Below, piece after piece: positions 40,727 through 46,715 of a stretch of DNA of 46,715 nt; positions within the stretch are counted from its first letter, which is position 1, and each line of letters opens with the position of its first letter. The position numbers were made by a program, and so were the translations under genes. The notes beneath the pieces are model-generated. The model was not told the origin of the DNA and ran no database searches. It worked only from the letters and a program-made list of their open reading frames with translations. This stretch comes from Cupriavidus sp. 2SB (lineage in GTDB: Bacteria; Pseudomonadota; Gammaproteobacteria; Burkholderiales; Burkholderiaceae), in assembly GCF_005503625.1 (NCBI RefSeq), contig NZ_SCMX01000053.1, forward strand, positions 1 to 46,715. Direction: 5' to 3'.

Positions 40727-41278
40727 ATGAAAATCATCTATCTCGCCGGATTCGACGTGTTTCGCAAGGATGCGCGTGCGTGGGGAGAGCAGTTGAAGGC
40801 GTTGTGTGCGCAGCATGGCTTCGAAGGGCTGTATCCGCTCGACAAGTCGGCGCCGCAAGGCCTGTCTGGGCCGGACACCGCGCAGTGGATCTATGAGGCC
40901 AACGTGGCGCTGATACGCCGCGCCGACATCGTGATGGCGAATCTCGATGACTTTCGCGGCCCGGGAGAACCGGATAGCGGCACGGCCTTCGAAGTGGGTT
41001 TCGCGGTAGCGCTGCAGAAGCCGGTCTGGGGCTACGCGACAGATGCCGGAACGCTGCTGGATCGTACGCGCGTGACCACCGATACAGACGGCGATGCACG
41101 CGATGCGCGCGGGTATGTCGTCGAAAACTTCGGCTTGCCGATGAACCTGATGCTCGCGTGCAGCGTCAAGCTTGTGCACGGCGACGCAGCGGCGTGCCTT
41201 GTCGCCATGGCCGAGGCAGAGCACCGTCGAAATGCCCGCCGCGTCCAGGCGCAGGCCGATGGCGACCCCGAGGACTGA
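40727..41278 (+). CDS. Nucleoside 2-deoxyribosyltransferase-like protein
   Basis: 183-aa member of the nucleoside 2-deoxyribosyltransferase superfamily, which cleaves or transfers deoxyribosyl groups between bases. Family landmarks are the opening KIIYLAGFDVFRKDA, the DIVMANLDDFRGPGEPDSGTAFEVGFAVAL stretch with predicted nucleophile Glu89, and a C-terminal helix with FGLPMNLML. The ATG follows CAGGGAGCTGCC. The family also includes hydrolases acting on modified nucleotides (DNPH1-like), so salvage or house-cleaning are both possible. It ends 4 bp before the convergent fimbrial adhesin stop. Confidence 0.87.
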   Translation: MKIIYLAGFDVFRKDARAWGEQLKALCAQHGFEGLYPLDKSAPQGLSGPDTAQWIYEANVALIRRADIVMANLDDFRGPGEPDSGTAFEVGFAVALQKPVWGYATDAGTLLDRTRVTTDTDGDARDARGYVVENFGLPMNLMLACSVKLVHGDAAACLVAMAEAEHRRNARRVQAQADGDPED

Positions 41279-41282
41279 CGGG

Positions 41283-42311
41283 CTATTGGTAGCTGAATGT
41301 GAAGCTGGCTATTGCATGTACGGAGCCGCCTCGCACTCTTCCTGTCCTCACATATTCCACTGTCATCGGAAGGGTCGACAGCCCGCTGGTTGATCCTAGA
41401 CTCCAGGCCCACTGGTTCTCATTTCCGGCTTCCGCGGAGTCCGGCCCGTAAAAGACGGGGGTAGTGCCGCGCCGGCGAATGCGCAGCCCCACGCCCCTGG
41501 CCGTGGATTCGGGCGTCAGGCTCAGTATGTCGCTGCGGTTGGCCGGGTTGGTGTGGTCAGTCATCGTCACGAGAATCGTCACGGTGGTGTCGGGGCAAGT
41601 CAAATAGAGACTGAAGCCCTCGAGGTTGCCAATGCCGTTGATGATGAGCCTCGACTGGCCGATGGGCAGAAGACGCTTCGTGAGGGCCTGGGTGGCCATG
41701 GCACAGGACCGGGCCGCGAAATTGACCGAGTTCATGTTCACCGGCTCTGGCAACCTCGATCGGACCCCGGTTCTGCGGTTGTAGCTGTACAGCTCGTACA
41801 GGCGCTGCTGCGCCACGCGTCCTGTGCTGGGTGTGATGGGACCGGTCTTGACCAACTGGTACGAGAATACGTAGCTCTGCCGGGACCTGGCCGTCTGCCC
41901 GAGAATGGGCGCGAACAACGTGTACGAGCCGCTGGCACTCGTGGAAAGGGGCATGTTCTCGGTCGTGTTGACCACGCGTATCCCAACGCCCGGGGTGGTG
42001 GTCTGCCAGACATTTGGCACCGTGCTGGACAGCGGCAGGGCCGGGTAGAGCCGGAGCTCATACCCCGCGCTATCTCCGGCGGGGTTTGGGTTGGCATTGC
42101 AATCCACTGTGACTTGGGACGTTTCGACAGGACCCAGCGTCGTGCCCACCGGAGCATCGCGCGTCGTGGAGATTGCATCGAACCTCAAGCGCGAATCGGT
42201 GGAGATGGAGCACGCCATGGTGGCTGCCGGGGCGCCAATCAGCAGCGCCGCAAGGAGGAGGCGGGCGACGCCGGATCGACGCGAAGTCTCTTGACGATAG
42301 TTGGCCTGCAT
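41283..42311 (-). CDS. Fimbrial tip adhesin/minor pilin
   Basis: 342-aa exported protein with a signal peptide (about 1-33, ending ATMA before Cys34). Cysteine pairs (Cys34...CN near 71, and CAMA...LTCPDT) and a C-terminal pilin-like domain ending in beta-strand sequence VHAIASFTFSYQ are seen. Its length, about twice the major pilin, and its place last in the chaperone-usher operon fit a two-domain tip adhesin. No receptor can be predicted. Its ATG overlaps the usher TAA by one base (TAATG), so translation is coupled. Confidence 0.8.
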   Translation of the reverse strand: MQANYRQETSRRSGVARLLLAALLIGAPAATMACSISTDSRLRFDAISTTRDAPVGTTLGPVETSQVTVDCNANPNPAGDSAGYELRLYPALPLSSTVPNVWQTTTPGVGIRVVNTTENMPLSTSASGSYTLFAPILGQTARSRQSYVFSYQLVKTGPITPSTGRVAQQRLYELYSYNRRTGVRSRLPEPVNMNSVNFAARSCAMATQALTKRLLPIGQSRLIINGIGNLEGFSLYLTCPDTTVTILVTMTDHTNPANRSDILSLTPESTARGVGLRIRRRGTTPVFYGPDSAEAGNENQWAWSLGSTSGLSTLPMTVEYVRTGRVRGGSVHAIASFTFSYQ

Positions 42312-44902
42312 TACTTTGTCCTCTTACCCGTAGAAGCGAGCGGTCGGCAAACGCCCTGGATCCTGGTATAGCTTGTGGCACCCGGATCGCGCGGTGGCAT
42401 CTTGTACTCGATCTCGCAGCTGTCGCGGGCGTCGTTGCCCCAATTGACCGTCAGCTTTCCGCCGTCGCCCAGGCCACGTGCAAACAGGATGCCGCTCTGA
42501 CCCACGGCGCCGACTTCCGAGCCCGTTGCGCTGTCCAGTACGGTGGCGCCAAACGGCAGGGACTTGCCATCCGGCAGGGCGGCCGAGACGATGGCCGAAC
42601 GCCCGGACAGCGTGGCGAACGCGATCTTCACGGCGGAATTTGCGCGAGGAGCCACGTTCATGCTGGTGGCATCCAGCGATACATCCAGCGGGATACCCTT
42701 CGGGTCCAACTCGATCGAATTCATGTTGTACGGCTGGAGATAGGGAACGATCGCGTAGCCGAACGGATCGATACGCACGCCCGGCGCGTTCAACACCGCG
42801 GCGCCGGTCGCACCCTTGGCCTCGACGATCGCAAACGTGTCGCCCAGGAAGTTCGCCAGGGTCAGCCCGCCGGGGTGCGCCACAAGGGCGCCTTGCATGC
42901 CGGCAGAGTATTGGCTGGAACCGCCGCCGCCACTATACGAACCGATAAAGGTTGCGAACGGGCTGCGGTACTGGACGTTTGCTCCGGCAGTAGTGGTGCG
43001 CGAGTTCCGGTCGGCGTTCACGCCGTAGGAAAAGGAGTTGTCGTCCAGCGCGGTGCCATTGACGCGTACCTGCTGCGAGGTCTCGCCCGCTCCGTCGCGA
43101 ACGAAGCCCAGCGAGAGCATGGGTGCATGCCGGGCGCGTCCCAGCGGCACAATCACGTTGAAGAATGCCTGCGTGCTGTAGGCGCCGGTGATCGCATCCC
43201 GCTGGCGCGATGCAGAGATGTTGTACGAAAGCGGCAGGCCCCACACGTTCATCGCGTTGCTGTAGCCCGCCTGGAACGTCAGGGCGGCGTTGTCGCGGTT
43301 CCAGTAGTTGATCGAGGAACCCGTGAGGTAGATATTGCCCCATCGCTCGCCCAGGCTCTGGTTCAACGTGATCTGTACCTGGCTGCGCGGGCGGTCCACC
43401 ATCGCGCCGCGTTCGGGGTCGCTGCGTGCGATGAATGCGTCGGACATCGACCAGAAACCCTTCGTGGCATAGCGATAGGCAGCGATAGTCATGTTCGTGC
43501 TGGTCGTCGGCACGTACTTGCTGTAGCTCAGCCGCAAGCTCTGGCCGGTCTCGGCATCTGCGTTACCGATACTTGTGCGTGCGTAGGTCGCATCGAGCGC
43601 GACGGCACCAACGGGCAGGTTGAGCGCAGCGCCGGCAATGCCAGCCTGGTAGCCTTCGGAGAGGACCATGCCCGCATAGCCGGTCATCAGGTTGTTGAAG
43701 CCGTGCTGCACGGTGGCCTGTACCAGCTTCTCCCGTCGATTCGACTTGATCGCGGGGTTCCGGTATTCCCCCACGGTGGCTGAGTATCGCGTGGTGCCGG
43801 GGCGTAACAGCTGTACCACGGACGAGTAGGGCACCGTGAAGCTGCTCTTGCTGCCGTCCGCCTCGGTGACGGTGACGAGCAGGTTGCCGCCGTAGCCGGT
43901 GGCATAGAGGTCGTCGATCTCGAACGGCCCTGCCGCGACGGTGGTCTCGTACAGCTTGTTGCCGTTCTGGGTGACCGTGACGCGGGCGTTCGAGCGGGCC
44001 ACGCCGCGCACCACCGGCGCGTAGCCGCGCGCGGAATCGGGCAGCATCCGGTCGTCGGTGGCAAGGTTGACGCCCCGTACCGAGTAGCTGTCGAACACTG
44101 CACCGTCGGTGAAGGCATCGCCCAGCGTGAGCTGGCTGCGCAGCGACTCGATGTCGTGCTGCACATAGGCGGCGATGTTCTGGTACTTGTAGGAGCCGGT
44201 GCCGGTGCCGGGACTACTGTCCTGCCAGGACATCGATGACCGTTGGCGTACGTGCCAACGGCCGATGTTCAACCCGCTGTCGAGGCCCAGGTAGGTGGAA
44301 GTCTGGCCGGCTGCGTGGAAAGTGTTGACGTTGTAGGACACGGAGGCCGACGGCACGCCAGCATCCCAGAGCGACGGGTCCACGGTGCCGCGCGGACTGC
44401 GGCGCAGCAGCGCCTGCGCAACATTCAGATTGAGCCGCAGCTCGTTGAAATCGAACGACCAGTCGATATCCTCGGAAAGCCCCGCAGGCTGCACGCAAGC
44501 GTCGCCGCCTGCGTCCTTCCCCTCGGCGTACGCGGGCGACAGCGCCTTCTCGTCGAGATTGAGGCTCTTCACCAGCGCCGGGTCCATGCATGGGCCGACG
44601 GCGCCCTCGGCGGTGCCAGGTGAACGGAAGCGGACGGTCCGGCGTCCGACCCAGAGGTCGTTCAGGTAGACGTCCACCGGATAGTCGCCGGGCGTGACCG
44701 CATTGCCCTTGGCGTAGCGGCTTACGTCGACGCTCGATCCATCTGGCCGACGGAAGAAATCGGGATTGAACTGGACTTCCGCCACCTTGACGGTGGGACG
44801 CTGTTCCTCGGCCAGGACTACCGTCGGAAAGGCAGCGACAAGCAGCCAGTGCGCCGAGAACCGGCGGGCGAACGCCTTGGGCTTCCGGTTGCGCGAGTTC
44901 AT
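42311..44902 (-). CDS. Outer-membrane fimbrial usher
   Basis: FimD-family usher of 863 aa. A signal peptide is followed by the periplasmic N-domain (VQFNPDFFRRPDGSSVDVSRYAKGN... with DVYLNDLWVGRRTVRF), the 24-strand beta barrel (RGVNLATDDRMLPDSARGYAPVVRG is a typical hallmark) with a plug, and C-terminal domains (GSEVGAVGQSGILFARGL). A C-terminal CEIEYKMPP...VC disulfide is present. It is coupled at both ends: it starts inside the chaperone stop (ATGA overlap) and its TAA overlaps the adhesin ATG. Confidence 0.94.
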   Translation of the reverse strand: MNSRNRKPKAFARRFSAHWLLVAAFPTVVLAEEQRPTVKVAEVQFNPDFFRRPDGSSVDVSRYAKGNAVTPGDYPVDVYLNDLWVGRRTVRFRSPGTAEGAVGPCMDPALVKSLNLDEKALSPAYAEGKDAGGDACVQPAGLSEDIDWSFDFNELRLNLNVAQALLRRSPRGTVDPSLWDAGVPSASVSYNVNTFHAAGQTSTYLGLDSGLNIGRWHVRQRSSMSWQDSSPGTGTGSYKYQNIAAYVQHDIESLRSQLTLGDAFTDGAVFDSYSVRGVNLATDDRMLPDSARGYAPVVRGVARSNARVTVTQNGNKLYETTVAAGPFEIDDLYATGYGGNLLVTVTEADGSKSSFTVPYSSVVQLLRPGTTRYSATVGEYRNPAIKSNRREKLVQATVQHGFNNLMTGYAGMVLSEGYQAGIAGAALNLPVGAVALDATYARTSIGNADAETGQSLRLSYSKYVPTTSTNMTIAAYRYATKGFWSMSDAFIARSDPERGAMVDRPRSQVQITLNQSLGERWGNIYLTGSSINYWNRDNAALTFQAGYSNAMNVWGLPLSYNISASRQRDAITGAYSTQAFFNVIVPLGRARHAPMLSLGFVRDGAGETSQQVRVNGTALDDNSFSYGVNADRNSRTTTAGANVQYRSPFATFIGSYSGGGGSSQYSAGMQGALVAHPGGLTLANFLGDTFAIVEAKGATGAAVLNAPGVRIDPFGYAIVPYLQPYNMNSIELDPKGIPLDVSLDATSMNVAPRANSAVKIAFATLSGRSAIVSAALPDGKSLPFGATVLDSATGSEVGAVGQSGILFARGLGDGGKLTVNWGNDARDSCEIEYKMPPRDPGATSYTRIQGVCRPLASTGKRTK

Positions 44903-45675
44903 TGGCTGGTGTCAGGTAATAGTGATCGCTTGGCCTTGAACTCGCTCGTTGCATCTCCGCCGAAATCGTTGATCGTGATGAACTTGACGTGGTCTGGCTG
45001 GCCTTCGAATGCGGGAGCGCCGTCACCGGTGAATTCGATGGTTTCCCCCGGGCCTGCCATGCCGCCTTTATCGTCGCGCATCGTGCTCGCGCCGTGCGTG
45101 GCTTCGACGCGCGTGAAGGTGATGTGATACGGCGTAGGGTTGGTAGCGGCGAGTACGTGCTTGCCTTCGGCGTTGCGGATGAAGCGCCATGTGACCTTGG
45201 CTGGCGCGCTGTCCGCGTCGCCCTTCAGATCTGTGGGGCGGAAGAACAGCTTGACGCGCGACCGGAAGGCCAGTTGCAGGGAATTCTGGGGTGTATCGGC
45301 ATTGCTGCTGCCCATCGGCGGCACTTCCAGGACGTTGAGGAAGAAGATCGACTCGCGGTCGGCCGGCAGCGGTTGTTGCAGGTGGATGATGCGCAGCGAC
45401 TGGCCCTTCTGGGGATCCAGGCGAAACAGGGGCGGCGTGATCAGGAACGGCGATTTCGATTCGTCCGGCGATGCATTGGGGTCGCCGTCATCGATCCATG
45501 CCTGGACCAAAGCCGGTGCCTTGCCCTCGTTGCTTAGCCGCACGGTGACTTCACGTTCGGCGGCGGGGTAGATGACGCGGGTGCCGGTCAGGACAACCGA
45601 AGCAAACGTTGCATGGGAAGCGAAGGCCAACAGGAGGCCGGCGAGCGAAACTCGCAATCTCGAAATGCGTGACAT
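44899..45675 (-). CDS. Periplasmic pilus chaperone
   Basis: PapD/FimC-like chaperone, 258 aa. A signal peptide (about 1-25, ending TFA) precedes the two immunoglobulin-like domains. The chaperone signature GTRVIYPAAEREVTVRLSN at the mature N terminus and FFLNVLEVPP before SRVKLFFRP are intact. I start at the ATG ahead of RISRLRVSLAGLLLAF; a longer upstream frame lacks a signal peptide at its start. It is 96 bp downstream of the major pilin and overlaps the usher start by 4 bp. Confidence 0.92.
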   Translation of the reverse strand: MSRISRLRVSLAGLLLAFASHATFASVVLTGTRVIYPAAEREVTVRLSNEGKAPALVQAWIDDGDPNASPDESKSPFLITPPLFRLDPQKGQSLRIIHLQQPLPADRESIFFLNVLEVPPMGSSNADTPQNSLQLAFRSRVKLFFRPTDLKGDADSAPAKVTWRFIRNAEGKHVLAATNPTPYHITFTRVEATHGASTMRDDKGGMAGPGETIEFTGDGAPAFEGQPDHVKFITINDFGGDATSEFKAKRSLLPDTSQ

Positions 45676-45771
45676 GACAGCTCTATGGCGAAGTGCGTCC
45701 GGTTCCTGCGTCACAGGAGGGAATGGGTAGAAGCGGCATGCGCATGCATGCCGCGGTGATGTCGTGCAGCC

Positions 45772-46350
45772 TTACGGATAGACGACCGAGTAAGTGGCGG
45801 TGGAGGAGATCTGGCCGGCAGAGGCTCCACCGCCCGTTGCCACGTACTGGGCGAAGTACCGCAGCGTGGCGGCGCCGGCCGCCAGGGGGACGGTCTGGGA
45901 GTTTTGCGTGCCAAAGGCAGAACCCATCATGATCTGCGAGAGGTCAGCGTTCAACACGCCGATCTGCACGTTCCCCGCGGGGTTCACAGCCGGGGTGGTT
46001 TCGGTGGCTGGCACGGTTTGGAACATGTTGCGCAGACGGCCGGTGGCGACGTCCATCGAAGCGCTGGGCTCGAAGTACACCGCAACGTTGCCCGTCGTGG
46101 GATTGCATCCCGTGAACTGGACATTGAAAGGCGTACGGCCGGCGGTATCACCGTCTGCACTCAGCGCGGCGGCGCGCACCGTGGGCAGCGTCACGGAGAA
46201 GTCGGTGTTGCCACCCGGGCCGGCGACGGTACAGGTTTGGGCGCTGACTGCGCCGGTAAAGGTGATGGTGCCGTCGGCAGCGAACGCCTGGGGAGCGATG
46301 GTGGCGAGGGACGCCGCGGCTGCGAAGAGCGTTGCCTTGAGATATCTCAT
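45772..46350 (-). CDS. Major fimbrial subunit (type 1 pilin family)
   Basis: 192-aa pilin. The signal peptide is cleaved after QAFA (about residue 24). The mature protein begins with the donor strand DGTITFTGAVSAQTCTV and has the disulfide cysteines Cys40 and Cys82 (FTGCNP), ending in the conserved ATYSVVYP with penultimate tyrosine. It is the first gene of a four-gene pilin-chaperone-usher-adhesin operon. The start has GAAGG at a somewhat long distance. Confidence 0.92.
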   Translation of the reverse strand: MRYLKATLFAAAASLATIAPQAFAADGTITFTGAVSAQTCTVAGPGGNTDFSVTLPTVRAAALSADGDTAGRTPFNVQFTGCNPTTGNVAVYFEPSASMDVATGRLRNMFQTVPATETTPAVNPAGNVQIGVLNADLSQIMMGSAFGTQNSQTVPLAAGAATLRYFAQYVATGGGASAGQISSTATYSVVYP

Positions 46351-46715
46351 TTTTACTGGCCTTCAAGAGTGGAGGAACAAGTTGCGTCACGAATGGCAGA
46401 AGCGGCAGGAAAGGCAACTCAATCCGAACCCGTCTGAGAAGCTGACAAGGTCTGTGCGGCGATTCGATATCGCTTCTGATCAATGCATCGTGGCGAACGT
46501 AAGGCTAAGGCTCGGAAACAGCTTCGGAAATCGGACTTCTACGAAAAATCAAGTCGTTTAGTCATCGATATTTGGAGGTGCAGAAACGTCTTACGGAAAT
46601 TTCTGACAAATGTCATGAAATGACCTGAGGTAATTGGATTGGCTTGTGAGACGAGAATGTCTGATACCCGTCGCACGCCACGCATGCATCGACAATGCGA
46701 CGGACGTACGAGGAC
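46351..46715. other. Upstream region of the fimbrial operon to the window edge
   Basis: 365 bp without a recognisable gene and richer in A+T than the rest of the window, as is common for fimbrial promoters. It contains the palindrome TGACA-AA-TGTCA (46604-46615), loosely extended by TTC/GAA. I could not name a convincing -35/-10 pair. Confidence 0.5.

Overview
The window looks like chromosomal DNA of a Cupriavidus- or Ralstonia-type betaproteobacterium (Burkholderiaceae). The evidence is high GC with strong third-position GC bias, a complete fdsGBACD NAD-linked formate dehydrogenase operon with a divergent fdsR, two 3-hydroxybutyrate dehydrogenases, polyphosphate kinase 2, and a chaperone-usher pilus operon. 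The species call rests on remembered gene content, not on a search. I saw no rRNA, tRNA, CRISPR array, integrase or transposase; apart from dispersed palindromic repeats the DNA looks vertically inherited.

Layout. 1-944: 3' part of a GlxA-type AraC regulator. 1101-4792: a five-gene stress/redox group (NmrA-like SDR, Ohr peroxidase, AhpD-like protein, exported cupin, FAD-dependent NADH dehydrogenase-like protein) ending in a clear intrinsic terminator, followed by an orphan FixJ-type response regulator (5055-5792). A 21-bp motif recurs upstream of three of these units, always 44-45 bp before a candidate -10 box. 5805-11149 (minus): a ketone-body/3-hydroxybutyrate block in two transcripts, gntP-like permease + hbdH and adc + bdh + patatin. 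It is flanked by a divergent sigma-54 activator (11450-13036). The gap between them holds a -24/-12 promoter and three phased inverted repeats. 13112-17113: ZntB-like transporter, PPK2, and an M30-like lipoprotein protease. 17163-24572: fdsR and fdsGBACD, with a readable promoter and operator. 24610-29805: MgtC-like protein, a glycosyltransferase-only relative of PBP1A, an Ldh/Mdh-family dehydrogenase with an SLC13 carrier, and a tyrosine-phosphatase-like protein. 29967-35571: pta-ackA facing away from a DUF3141 (PhaC-like) gene and fabI. 35660-39520: an RRM-like small protein, modE, a CYTH protein and modABC, with a ModE operator in front of modA. 39796-41278: a Sel1-repeat protein and a nucleoside 2-deoxyribosyltransferase-like protein. 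41283-46350: a four-gene fimbrial operon.

How the parts fit. Formate dehydrogenase needs bis-MGD molybdenum cofactor, and the molybdate importer and its regulator lie 14 kb away. FdsC (FdhD family) supplies sulfur to the cofactor. The hydroxybutyrate block would import 3-hydroxybutyrate and oxidise it to acetoacetate, which could be decarboxylated or activated. The Pta-AckA, FabI and DUF3141 set resembles a cluster known from rhizobia.

A family of dispersed palindromes (core CCCCTCTCCC/GGGAGAGGGG) occurs at four loci. One copy lies inside the sigma-54 activator gene and is translated in frame as an interdomain linker. The strongest candidates for new biology are the shared 21-bp operator of the stress cluster, the sigma-54 enhancer array, the repeat-derived linker, and an inverted repeat at the start site of the SLC13 operon.
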